The notes under the pieces: model-generated
The model's input: only the letters and a program-made list of their open reading frames with translations
What the model was told of the DNA's origin: nothing
Databases searched by the model: none
Made by a program: the position numbers and the translations under genes
Shown here: one piece after another, positions 24,664 through 32,450 of the stretch
How positions within the stretch are numbered: position 1 is the first letter of the stretch
How the letters are laid out: the number at the start of each line of letters is the position of its first letter
DNA from: Nonomuraea guangzhouensis
Lineage (GTDB): Bacteria; Actinomycetota; Actinomycetes; Streptosporangiales; Streptosporangiaceae
Direction of reading: 5' to 3'
Assembly: GCF_019396345.1 (NCBI RefSeq)
Contig: NZ_JAHKRM010000022.1
Location: 124,001-188,000 of the forward strand
Length of the DNA: 64,000 nucleotides

Positions 24664-25902
24664 TCACCAGGCGAGGAAGAGTGCCTCGGGAGAGTAGTGG
24701 ATGAGGGTGGGGGCCATGGTCACGTCGGTGCGGGCCAGGCGCAGGCCGGGGAGTTCGCGGATCAGGATTTCCAGGGTTATCCGCACCTGCTCCTTGGCGA
24801 GGTGCGAGCCCGGGCAGCCGTGCGGGCCGTGGCCGAAGGACAGGTGGCGGTAGGCGGGGCGGCTGATGTCGAACTCGTCCGGACGCGCGCTGGCGTCCGC
24901 GTCCCGGCCGGCCGAGGCGAAGGAGATGAAGACCACGTCGTTCGGGTGCAGCTCGGTCTCGCTCAGTGTCACGTCGGTGGTGACCGTACGCCGGAAGCCC
25001 TGGATCGGCGCCTCGAACCGGGCCGCCTCCTCGATGGCCGCGGGGATGAGCCGCGGCTGCTCGCACAGCAGCGCCCACTGGCGGGGGTCGCGTAGCAGGT
25101 GCAGCATGACCGTGCCGAGCAGGGCGGTCGTGGTCAGGTGGCCGGCCAGGAGCAGGTTCTGGACGTTGGACACGATCTCTCTGCGCTGGTCGAGCGTGAG
25201 GTCCTCGGATCCGGGTGCCAGGCCGCGGACCATCTCCGTGACCAGGTCGTCACGCGGATCCTTCCTGCGCGCGCGGACGTAGCCGTCGAGCAGGTGCTGC
25301 AGGGCCACGATCTCTTTCGCCGCCTCGACCTGCCCCGCCTCCGTCAGCTCGGTGAACACCAGGCTCTCCGCTTGCTGCCCGCCCCGGATCGCGCCGGGGA
25401 CGTCGGCGGGGTCCAGGCCGAGCAGGTGGCCGATCACGTCGGCGGGCAGCGGCCTGGCGTACGCGTCCATCCACTCGACCTGGCCGTCCCCGGCGAAGGA
25501 GCCGATGAGCGCTTCGGCCCGTTCGGTGACGAACGGGAGCGCGGCGGCGACCCTGGCCGGGGACAGTCCTCTGATGAGGGGACGGCGCAGGCGCCGGTGC
25601 GCGTCACCGTCGGCGCCGAGCACCGCCTGCATTCCGCCGAGCCCCTTGACCAGTTCCGAGAGCGCGGCCTTGCTGGGCAGGTAGTCGGGCCGCAGCGCAC
25701 CGGCCGAGGAGAACTGCTCGGGCTTGCTCAGCACCTCGCGTACGTCTTCGCGCCTGCTCACCAGCCAGGCGTCCAGCTCGGGGACGAAGGTAAGCCCACG
25801 AGTCCGGCGAGCCTCGGCATAAAGAGGGTACGGATCGCGATAAAAGGCCTGTGGGTTCACGTGCCTATGATCGCCGGTGAGATACCTCCCGAACAGGTCC
25901 AA
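24664..25902 (-). CDS. Cytochrome P450
   Basis: Soluble bacterial P450 of 412 aa, the normal length. The haem loop FGHGPHGCPGSHLAKEQV gives the Cys thiolate ligand. The I-helix oxygen-activation motif is LLLAGHLTTTALLG, and the K-helix ExxR is EAAR within AIEEAARFEAPIQGF. Substrate unknown. It follows an MFS exporter by 9 bp and is the third gene of a padR-MFS-P450 operon, so it may modify a toxic or self-made compound that the pump exports. The TTG start at 25902 has no clear ribosome site and may rely on coupling to the upstream stop; GTG within GNHVNPQ-type residues (about residue 15) is an alternative. Confidence 0.92.
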   Translation of the reverse strand: MDLFGRYLTGDHRHVNPQAFYRDPYPLYAEARRTRGLTFVPELDAWLVSRREDVREVLSKPEQFSSAGALRPDYLPSKAALSELVKGLGGMQAVLGADGDAHRRLRRPLIRGLSPARVAAALPFVTERAEALIGSFAGDGQVEWMDAYARPLPADVIGHLLGLDPADVPGAIRGGQQAESLVFTELTEAGQVEAAKEIVALQHLLDGYVRARRKDPRDDLVTEMVRGLAPGSEDLTLDQRREIVSNVQNLLLAGHLTTTALLGTVMLHLLRDPRQWALLCEQPRLIPAAIEEAARFEAPIQGFRRTVTTDVTLSETELHPNDVVFISFASAGRDADASARPDEFDISRPAYRHLSFGHGPHGCPGSHLAKEQVRITLEILIRELPGLRLARTDVTMAPTLIHYSPEALFLAW

Positions 25903-25911
25903 ACAGCAGCG

Positions 25912-27369
25912 TCATGCGACAGCCCTCTTGGGCAACGTGAACCCGAGTGCGAAGGCGAGGACCGCGAAGCCGGCGCTGACTCCCATGGCGTAGGTGGCGC
26001 CGTGGGAGAAGGCGATGGCGGCGGCATCGGGACCGCGGGTGGTGAAGTCGAGGTTTCCGAACAGGACGCTGCCGGTCACCGCGATGCCGACCGCGCTACC
26101 GATCCGCTGGACGGTGCCGATAACCCCGCTCGCGGCTCCCGCTTCGGCCCGATCCACGGTCGCGACGATGAAGTCGGCATTGGGCGCGATGAACATTCCG
26201 CTGCCGACGCCGCCGAGGAGGAGCGGGATCGTCAGGTACCACCCGTGGAGGCTGGTGGGAGCGACGGTCACCAGGACGAGCCAGATGGCGATGATGCCGA
26301 CGGCGACGAGTCCGAGGCCGACGAGGAGAACGGTACGGCCGAATCGGCTGGCAAGCTGGTCGCTCTGGGAGGCACCGATGATGCTCCCGACGGCGAAGGG
26401 CAGCACGACGAGGCCCGACTGCAGGGCGGACGCGCCGAGTCCTGCCTGCCAGAGCAGGGCGACGCTGAAGAAGATGCTGGTGAACGCCGCGAAGTAGACG
26501 AAGGCCAGGACGACCCCGCCGGTGAAGGAGGCATGTACGAACAGGTGCGGCGGGACGAGGGGCCTGCCTCCGAGGCGGGCGACCCGGCGCTCCCAGAACG
26601 CGAACCCGACGATCAGCGCGACACCGCCGGCCATCGAGAGATAGGTCCACTCCGGCCAGCCCTGGTCCTGGCCTTGGATGAGCGGCACCAGCAGGGCGAC
26701 GAGGCCGCCGGCGATGAGCACAAGTCCGATCCAGTCGGCCCCCGCGTCCCGGCTTCCCTCGGCCCGCGAAGGCAGCAGCCAGAAGGCGGCGGCGACGGCG
26801 ACGACACCGATCGGAAGATTGACCTCGAACACCCAACGCCACCCGTCATCGGCTCCGAACGCCTCGATGATGAGGCCGCCGGTGAGAGGGCCGAGGGCGG
26901 TGGAGAACCCGATCGTCGCCCCCATGATCGCGAACGCCTTGCCGCGCAGCCGCCCCGGGAACATCAGCTGGATGAGGGCTGTGACGGGCGTGAAGAAGAT
27001 GCCTCCGGCAAGGCCCTGGACGACGCGGAGAGCGATGAGCTGCACGTCGTTCTGCGCCAGGCCACAGGCCAGGCTCGCGACGGTGAACAAGGCCAGCCCT
27101 GCGATAAAAACCCATTTATGGCCGTACCGATCGCCGACCCGGCCGGCGGGGATGAGCGCCAGGCCGTACGCGAGCGCATAGCCGGAGATCACCCACGACA
27201 ACGTCGATTCCGAGGCGCCGAGGCTGGTGCGGATCGTCGGGATGGAGACGTTGACGATGGTGGTGTCCAGGAGCGCCATGAACACGCCCGCCAAGAGGAT
27301 CACCAAGGCGAACCAAGTGGCGCGGGAAACGGTTGCCGGTGGCGCAGCCGGCGCACTCTGCTGATTCAT
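25912..27369 (-). CDS. MFS multidrug exporter, DHA2 (14-TM) family
   Basis: Major-facilitator transporter of 485 aa with about 14 hydrophobic segments. It opens with a cytoplasmic tail and the DHA2 pattern GVFMALLDTTIVNVSIPTI, then LSWVISGYALAYGLALIPAGRVGDRYGHK (motif A), and the antiporter segment GFSTALGPLTGGLI (motif C). It should couple proton influx to export of a lipophilic or amphiphilic compound. The ATG overlaps the stop of the PadR repressor gene by four bases; the palindrome before padR probably governs the whole unit. Confidence 0.92.
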   Translation of the reverse strand: MNQQSAPAAPPATVSRATWFALVILLAGVFMALLDTTIVNVSIPTIRTSLGASESTLSWVISGYALAYGLALIPAGRVGDRYGHKWVFIAGLALFTVASLACGLAQNDVQLIALRVVQGLAGGIFFTPVTALIQLMFPGRLRGKAFAIMGATIGFSTALGPLTGGLIIEAFGADDGWRWVFEVNLPIGVVAVAAAFWLLPSRAEGSRDAGADWIGLVLIAGGLVALLVPLIQGQDQGWPEWTYLSMAGGVALIVGFAFWERRVARLGGRPLVPPHLFVHASFTGGVVLAFVYFAAFTSIFFSVALLWQAGLGASALQSGLVVLPFAVGSIIGASQSDQLASRFGRTVLLVGLGLVAVGIIAIWLVLVTVAPTSLHGWYLTIPLLLGGVGSGMFIAPNADFIVATVDRAEAGAASGVIGTVQRIGSAVGIAVTGSVLFGNLDFTTRGPDAAAIAFSHGATYAMGVSAGFAVLAFALGFTLPKRAVA

Positions 27370-27932
27370 GATGTCCCTTTCCGGGCCTGCTCATCGGCGA
27401 TCAACTCAGGAAGGAGAGACGCCAGCTCCTGATGCCAGGCGATCTCCGCTCGCAATCGGTAGGACCCGTGCTTCATCGACAGCTTTTCGGCGAATGTCAG
27501 ATGGGAAGCGATCGCCTGAGCGTGCGCTTCATGGTCGGCGAGCCTCGCCTCCAGAGAGCCGATCCGCGCCGCGATCACGACGGGCAGATCCTCCAGGCGA
27601 TCCGGATCGAGCCGGGTCAAGGCCAGGTCGAACGGGTCGGGTTTGACGACGATCTCGCGCAACGCGTTCATCCGAAGGGTCGAGAGAGTCCTCGAACCGT
27701 TCTGGGTGATCCCCCAGACCTGACGCTGCGGGTATGCCCCCTTCCGCTCGACCCGTAGCTCCTCGATCAGTCCCTCGGCCGCGAGGCGCTTGATCGCGCC
27801 GTACAGCCCGCCGACGGTGATGTCCGTCCACAGGTCGATGTGCTCCTCCTCGGCGAGGAGCCGCAGTTGGTGTCCGTGCATGGGGCCGCGTTGAGTCAGC
27901 GCCCCAAGAATGAAGATCCGAATGGAAGACAC
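27366..27932 (-). CDS. PadR-family transcriptional repressor
   Basis: PadR protein of 188 aa. The winged helix is LGALTQRGPMHGHQLRLLAEEEHIDLWTDITVGGLYGAIKRLAAEGLIEEL, and the C-terminal helical part (about residues 90-180) mediates dimerisation, making it the longer PadR-s1-like type. It is first in an operon with the DHA2 pump and P450. The GTG start at 27932 lies only 4 bp from a 20-bp palindrome, so self-repression released by a pump substrate is the expected logic; the ligand is unknown. Confidence 0.92.
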   Translation of the reverse strand: MSSIRIFILGALTQRGPMHGHQLRLLAEEEHIDLWTDITVGGLYGAIKRLAAEGLIEELRVERKGAYPQRQVWGITQNGSRTLSTLRMNALREIVVKPDPFDLALTRLDPDRLEDLPVVIAARIGSLEARLADHEAHAQAIASHLTFAEKLSMKHGSYRLRAEIAWHQELASLLPELIADEQARKGTS

Positions 27933-27935
27933 GCG

Positions 27936-27955
27936 ACTACTCTTGCATGAGTAGT
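27936..27955. promoter_or_regulatory. PadR operator palindrome
   Basis: Perfect inverted repeat ACTACTC-6-GAGTAGT, arms 27936-27942 and 27949-27955, immediately upstream of the padR GTG. It overlaps the place where the -10 region of a leaderless or short-leader transcript must lie. Size and position fit a repressor site; binding is inferred. Confidence 0.65.
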
Positions 27956-27975
27956 AGACCTCCGCAAACCACCTC

Positions 27976-28098
27976 TCACTCCATGTTGGTGTGCCTGTCG
28001 CGCATCGCCTCGCGGGTGCCGCCGGTCAACGTCCCGATCTTCAGCACCATCACCTCGAACAGCACGAAAGCCGCGATGGCGGCGCGCGAGGCGCCCAC
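27976..28098 (-). pseudogene. Short membrane-protein tail, possible gene remnant
   Basis: A 40-codon open stretch from a GTG with the look of real coding sequence: a hydrophobic segment (ASRAAIAAFVLFEVMVLKIG) followed by a polar tail TLTGGTREAMRDRHTNME. An in-frame stop blocks it just upstream and no ribosome site is seen. It could be the broken C-terminus of a membrane protein or a tiny membrane peptide. The flank toward 28102 carries another fragment on the opposite strand. Confidence 0.3.
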
Positions 28099-28101
28099 CG
28101 G

Positions 28102-28284
28102 TCCGCGTCACGTGAGAAGCGCGTCTGGCGGTGGCTGCGCACCCTCGCCGACGTGGACGAGGAGGTGCTCGACCACTTCCCGGAAGAACGCGCCCGCTAC
28201 ACCCGGCTGGGTGCGATCGTGCTCAACACGGGCCTCCTCGCGGGGCTTTCGATGCTGGCGGCCTTGACGAAGTTCGTCGACGCA
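28102..28284 (+). pseudogene. Truncated DUF4407-like N-terminal fragment
   Basis: About 61 codons read like the start of a DUF4407 membrane protein: WRWLRTLADVDEEVLDHFPEERARYTRLG followed by one hydrophobic helix (AIVLNTGLLAGLSMLAALTKFV). After that the frame loses coding character and runs into the antisense of the DUF2871 gene, with none of the remaining membrane segments or long coiled region of full-length members (several hundred aa). No start with a ribosome site is obvious. A decayed remnant is the best reading. The rest of 27956-28358 contains no other recognisable gene. Confidence 0.5.
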
Positions 28285-28358
28285 ACCGCGCCACCACGGC
28301 GTAGCCCCCGGGATACGATCTCGCAGATCGCCGATCAAGCTGCGGGCGACCGGCCTGT

Positions 28359-28790
28359 TCATTCAGGCCCGTCGTGGATCGCGTCGTTCTTGGCGGGGAT
28401 CCGCTTGCCGAGGTTGATGAAGAAGAGGACCAAGCCCACGGTCAGCACGATGTGCCCCAGTCCGGCGATGCCGGAGATCGCCGCACTGGTCTCGGCGCCG
28501 AGGACCGTCTGGGTGCCGTGGATGAGCATCATGAGGACGGTCAACCCGAGACCCGCGTTGTAAACCCAGAAGGACCAGTTGAAGAGCCTGCTGGCCGACA
28601 AGGTGAACAGCTTCTCCAACGCCAGCACGACAAGGAAGAAGAGCATGCCGAGCGCCAGCAGGTGCGTGTGCACGACTCCGAGCTGGCTGTCGCCCGTGAA
28701 GTCGTTCAACTTGGTGAGCTCGCGATAGTACAGACCGCTGATCACGCCGAGGATCATGTAGATGTGTGCCGCGTTATAGAGCTTTTTCAT
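28359..28790 (-). CDS. DUF2871 family membrane protein
   Basis: Four-helix membrane protein of 143 aa: segments about 7-24 (AHIYMILGVISGLYYRE), 41-62 (VVHTHLLALGMLFFLVVLAL), 77-98 and 112-132. Conserved-looking histidines sit near the first helix and in VVHTHLL, the pattern of the DUF2871 family, whose role is unknown. The ATG at 28790 has AAAGG about 10 nt upstream. It is the last gene of a DUF4267-cupin-DUF2871 operon. Confidence 0.75.
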   Translation of the reverse strand: MKKLYNAAHIYMILGVISGLYYRELTKLNDFTGDSQLGVVHTHLLALGMLFFLVVLALEKLFTLSASRLFNWSFWVYNAGLGLTVLMMLIHGTQTVLGAETSAAISGIAGLGHIVLTVGLVLFFINLGKRIPAKNDAIHDGPE

Positions 28791-28815
28791 GATTTGCAAC
28801 CTTTGGGGGAGGTGA

Positions 28816-29310
28816 TCAGGACCTGGCGTCGTTCCAGGTCGCACTGTTGAGGAAGTAGGTGTCATAGAGCTCCTGCACCTCGAGCAGGCTCTCCGGCGGC
28901 ACCTTGCCGTAGGCGATGCGCTCCAGGTGGCGGAAATACTCGAACCGTTCGACGCCCGGGGTGATCACGATGAGGATGTCGGCGTCCTCCCCCGGTGCGG
29001 CGGCGAAGGCGTGTGCGAGACCGGGCGGCACGACCACGAGGTCGCCGCGCTCGGCAGTGACGACCTGCTCGCCGGAGAGCAGTTGGGCGGTGCCGTCCAG
29101 CACGTAGAACAGTTCGGCGGAGCCGGCGTGGTGGTGCGGTTTGGCGCCGTCCGCGCCGTTCACGAGCGTGACCCGCTGGGTGGAGAGCGCGCCGCCGGTC
29201 GAGCTGCTGTCGGCCAGCAGCCGGATGGTGGTGGGGGCCTGGCCGATCACTTCGGCCTCCGCGGAGCGGACGATGACGGACTTGTCGAAGTCCGGCATGA
29301 TCAGCGACAT
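28816..29310 (-). CDS. Cupin-domain protein
   Basis: Single-domain cupin of 164 aa. Cupin motif 1 is AKPHHHAGSAELFYVLDG, giving His, His and Glu metal ligands, and motif 2 lies in GDLVVVPPGLAHAF with a final His. The C-terminal 45 residues are helical (YFRHLERIAYGKVPPESLLEVQELYDTYF). Could be an oxygenase, isomerase or binding protein. Located between DUF4267 and DUF2871 genes, 18 and 25 bp apart, in one operon. Either MSLIMP or the ATG four residues later may be the start. Confidence 0.85.
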   Translation of the reverse strand: MSLIMPDFDKSVIVRSAEAEVIGQAPTTIRLLADSSSTGGALSTQRVTLVNGADGAKPHHHAGSAELFYVLDGTAQLLSGEQVVTAERGDLVVVPPGLAHAFAAAPGEDADILIVITPGVERFEYFRHLERIAYGKVPPESLLEVQELYDTYFLNSATWNDARS

Positions 29311-29328
29311 CTCAGTGACTCCTTCGGT

Positions 29329-29700
29329 TCAGACCAGGAAGAGCAGGGCGGCGCAGATGAGGACGGCCACGGCCGTGGCGAAGTGGATGCCGTACGCCAC
29401 CGCCTTGGTGCCGCCGTTGCGCAGGACGATGACGACGTCGGAGAGGGGGATGATGGCGACCACCAGCATGAACCAGGCCTCGGCGCGGGCACCCACGAAG
29501 AAGAGCAGGGCCAGGCCGATGAGGCCGTAGACGGCGTCGCGCTGACCCTTGATGGTCAGGTAGGTGGTGCCCCCGTCTTTCTTGGCGGGGACGCCGTAGC
29601 CGGCGGCGGCGGCCTGCGGCGCCAGCAGGAACCGCATGCCGATGAAGAGGATGAGCAGGTCGAGCAGGACGGCGAGTCCATAGGCAAGGGGGGTGAGCAC
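29329..29700 (-). CDS. DUF4267 family membrane protein
   Basis: Small membrane protein of 123 aa with four hydrophobic helices. The family pattern is clear: AAAAGYGVPAKKDGGTTYLTIKGQRDAVYGL between helices one and two. Function unknown; DUF4267 genes often sit beside TetR regulators. The GTG start has GGAG with 7-nt spacing. It is first in the operon and is preceded by two inverted repeats 50 bp apart, but no regulator gene is adjacent. Confidence 0.8.
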   Translation of the reverse strand: MLTPLAYGLAVLLDLLILFIGMRFLLAPQAAAAGYGVPAKKDGGTTYLTIKGQRDAVYGLIGLALLFFVGARAEAWFMLVVAIIPLSDVVIVLRNGGTKAVAYGIHFATAVAVLICAALLFLV

Positions 29701-29715
29701 TATTTACTCCTGTTT

Positions 29716-29778
29716 CTAGCGCCGCTAGTTGCAGGAGTGACGCTAACATAGCCGCGACAGAAGCGCTAGCGGTGCTAG
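29716..29778. promoter_or_regulatory. Paired CTAGCG operators upstream of the DUF4267 operon
   Basis: Two closely related palindromes: CTAGCG-C-CGCTAG at 29716-29728 and CTAGC-GGT-GCTAG at 29766-29778. Their starts are exactly 50 bp apart, about five helical turns. Spacing and symmetry fit a TetR-type dimer binding cooperatively over the promoter. The matching repressor gene is not next to them. The remaining bases to 29878 hold no gene. Confidence 0.55.
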
Positions 29779-29878
29779 AGTTGCGGTCGTATCGAGCACG
29801 ATCGGTTACGCCCCCAGCATCGAATGCGCTCTCCCTCCGGAACAACGACAGATCCGACAACGCACTATCAACCGCGGC

Positions 29879-30841
29879 TTAACAATCCAGAGAGCTCCAG
29901 ACACAACGGAAGCCGATGTGGCTCATACCGGTGTCGATCATCTGCGGCCGGCGAGCGGCGGGCCGGTACCGCAGGCAGTAGGTGTCGGCGCACAGGTACG
30001 ACCCGCCCTTGATCACCTTGCGCGGGATACGGAACTGGGGCTGAGCCGGGTCGTAGCTCGATTCGACAGCACCGCAGCAGCCCGCGTCAGGATGCCGTTC
30101 GGCCCACCAGTCGCAGGTCCATTCCCAGACGTTGCCCGCCATGTCGAACAACCCATAACCGTTCTCCGGAAAGGACCCGACCGGTGCGGTCCCCGACCAA
30201 CCGGACTCCCCCGTCGAGCGCCATGGGAAGTCGGCTCCGTCCCAGGTGTTGGCCATGATGCGACCACCCGGGCGGGGCTCGTCGCCCCAGGTGAACGGGG
30301 CACCGTCGAGGCCGCCGCGTGCGGCGTACTCCCACTGCGCCTCGGTGGGCAGCGCGGCGCCGACCCACCTCGCGTAGGCGGCGGCGTCCTCGTACGCGAC
30401 ATGGACCACCGGATGGTCGAGGCGGTCGTCGACGCTCGACCCGCTCCCCTCCGGAGAGCACCAGCACGCGCCCGGCGTCCACCTCCACCACAGACTGAGC
30501 TGCCGGAGGTCGACCGGGCCGCGCGCCGGTACGAACACCATCGACCCGGGCACCAGGTTCTCCGGTGGCGCGCCAGGGAAATCGGCCGGGTCCAGCGGCC
30601 GCTCGGCCACGGTGACATAGCCGGTCGCCGCCACGAACGCGGCGAAACGGCGGTTGGTGACGGCGACCGGATCGATGGCGAAGCCGTCGACCCGCACGCT
30701 GTGGGCCGGCGCCTCCTCGCGATAGTGGTCGTCGGAGCCCATTGTGAAGACCCCGCCGCTCAGGTGGATCGAGCCGCCGGCCCCGTGAGGGAGCCCCGCG
30801 AGCCCGAACGTGCGGGTCAGCCGCGTCCCGCGGCCGCTCAT
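29879..30841 (-). CDS. Formylglycine-generating enzyme (sulfatase maturase)
   Basis: FGE/SUMF1-type oxidase of 320 aa. It converts the active-site Cys of type I sulfatases to formylglycine using O2 and Cu(I). The domain begins HLSGGVFTMGSDDHYREEAPAHSVRVDGFAIDPVAVTN and contains LPTEAQWEYAARGG and YGLFDMAGNVWEWTCDWW. The Cu(I)-binding cysteine pair is present at C284 and C289 (SYLCADTYCLRYRPAAR), so this is an FGE and not one of the non-catalytic family relatives. Its ATG overlaps the sulfatase stop (ATGA): translation is coupled to its own substrate. No signal peptide, so maturation should be cytoplasmic. Confidence 0.95.
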   Translation of the reverse strand: MSGRGTRLTRTFGLAGLPHGAGGSIHLSGGVFTMGSDDHYREEAPAHSVRVDGFAIDPVAVTNRRFAAFVAATGYVTVAERPLDPADFPGAPPENLVPGSMVFVPARGPVDLRQLSLWWRWTPGACWCSPEGSGSSVDDRLDHPVVHVAYEDAAAYARWVGAALPTEAQWEYAARGGLDGAPFTWGDEPRPGGRIMANTWDGADFPWRSTGESGWSGTAPVGSFPENGYGLFDMAGNVWEWTCDWWAERHPDAGCCGAVESSYDPAQPQFRIPRKVIKGGSYLCADTYCLRYRPAARRPQMIDTGMSHIGFRCVWSSLDC

Positions 30842-32337
30842 GCGCTGGGCATCCCGGCGCGCAGCTTCTCCATCACCTGGTCGATGCCGAAGCTCGCCGG
30901 CGCCTGGCGCTGCGGGAAGTCGGCGAACGTGGAGAGCAGCCGGGCGATGTACGCCTGTGCCGGGACCAGCAGCCACGCATGGTCCAGCACCCAGTCGTAG
31001 TAGGTGTTGGAGGTGATGTCGGCGCGCTCGTAAGGGTCGGTGCGCAGGTTGAATATCTTCGGAACCCGCAGCTCGGTGTACGGCTCGGCCCACACGCGCA
31101 GCGTTCCGGGGGCGCGCTGCTCCAGGAACACCAGTTTCCAGTGGTGAAACCGCAGCGAGGTGAGGTCGCCGTCGTCGGAGACGTAGAAGAAGTGCTCGCG
31201 CGGGCTCTCGCTCACCTCACCGGTGAGGTAGGGGAGCTGGTTGTGGCCGTCCAGATGCACCCGGAAGACCGTGCCACCGAGCTCCGCTCCCGCCTTGAGC
31301 CGATCGGCGATGTCCGGCACGCCGGCCGCGGCCAGCAGGGTGACGAACCAGTCGTTGTGGCTGACGATGCCGTTGAGCACGGTGCCCGCCGGGATCCTGC
31401 CTGGCCACCGCACCACGCCGGGGACGCGGTAGGCGCCCTCCCAGTTCGAGTTCTTCTCGTTGCGGAACGGCGTCATGGCGCCGTCGGGCCAGGTGTTCAT
31501 GTGCGGGCCGTTGTCGGTGGAGTACACGACGATCGTGTTCTCAGCGATGCCGAGCTCGTCGAGTACGTCGAGCAGGGCCCCGACGATGTCGTCGTGGTCG
31601 AGCATCGTGTCGTGGTACTCCGACTGCCATCGCCCCGCACGGCCTCTGCTCTCCGGCTTGCAGTGCGTACGGAAGTGCATGTGGGTGGAGTTGAACCACA
31701 CGAAGAACGGGGTGCCGGCCTTGTTCTGGCGGCGGATGAAGTCGATCGCCGCGTCACGGAACTCCTCGTCGCAGGTCTCCATCCGCTTCTTGGTGAGCGG
31801 CCCGGTGTCCTCGATGCGCTGGGTGCCGTCCTCGCCGGCCCACGAGCGGATCACCCCGCGCGGCCCGAACCGCTCCCTGAACCCGGGGAACTCCTCCTCG
31901 GTCGGGTAGTCGGGCTGCTCGGGCTCCTCCTCGGCGTTGAGGTGATAGAGGTTGCCGAAGAACTCGTCGAACCCGTGCGCCGTGGGCAGATACTCGTCGC
32001 GGTCGCCGAGATGGTTCTTGCCGAACTGGCCGGTCGCGTACCCCTGAGCCTTCAACGCGGTGGCGATCGTCGGGTCCTCGGCGCGCAGCCCGATCTCGGC
32101 GCCGGGCATGCCCACCTTGGTCAGACCTGTCCGGTAGGGGTTCTGGCCGGTGATGAACGCGGCTCTGCCCGCCGTACAGCTCTGCTCGCCGTAGCAGTCG
32201 GTGAACCGCACACCCTCGTCGGCGATCCGGTCGATGTTGGGGGTGCGGTAACCCATCAGCCCATCGGTGTAGCAGCTGAGGTTCGAGATCCCGATGTCAT
32301 CTCCCCACATGACCAGGATGTTCGGTCGCTCCGACAT
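30838..32337 (-). CDS. Type I arylsulfatase (CxAxR formylglycine motif)
   Basis: Sulfatase of 499 aa that hydrolyses sulfate esters. N-terminal metal site RPNILVMWGDDIG (Asp13, Asp14). The modification motif is CTAGR at residues 54-58 (YGEQSCTAGRAAFITG), a CxAxR variant of the usual CxPxR; Cys54 should become formylglycine. Later metal ligands lie in STDNGPHMNTWPDG, and LTKVGMPGAE and GKNHLGD supply further active-site residues. It has no signal peptide, so the enzyme is probably cytoplasmic. The ATG at 32337 has GGGGGA 6 nt upstream. It is followed by its maturase gene and preceded by a SulP transporter. Confidence 0.93.
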   Translation of the reverse strand: MSERPNILVMWGDDIGISNLSCYTDGLMGYRTPNIDRIADEGVRFTDCYGEQSCTAGRAAFITGQNPYRTGLTKVGMPGAEIGLRAEDPTIATALKAQGYATGQFGKNHLGDRDEYLPTAHGFDEFFGNLYHLNAEEEPEQPDYPTEEEFPGFRERFGPRGVIRSWAGEDGTQRIEDTGPLTKKRMETCDEEFRDAAIDFIRRQNKAGTPFFVWFNSTHMHFRTHCKPESRGRAGRWQSEYHDTMLDHDDIVGALLDVLDELGIAENTIVVYSTDNGPHMNTWPDGAMTPFRNEKNSNWEGAYRVPGVVRWPGRIPAGTVLNGIVSHNDWFVTLLAAAGVPDIADRLKAGAELGGTVFRVHLDGHNQLPYLTGEVSESPREHFFYVSDDGDLTSLRFHHWKLVFLEQRAPGTLRVWAEPYTELRVPKIFNLRTDPYERADITSNTYYDWVLDHAWLLVPAQAYIARLLSTFADFPQRQAPASFGIDQVMEKLRAGMPSA

Positions 32338-32450
32338 GCATTCCCCCAGCCGCGACACACGAGCTCCGTTTCACCAGCATCGCCCGCCGGCCGACAGCTC
32401 CGGGTCATTGAGCTGCCAAGATTCGAGTCCGGCGCGGCCAAAGTGCTGTT

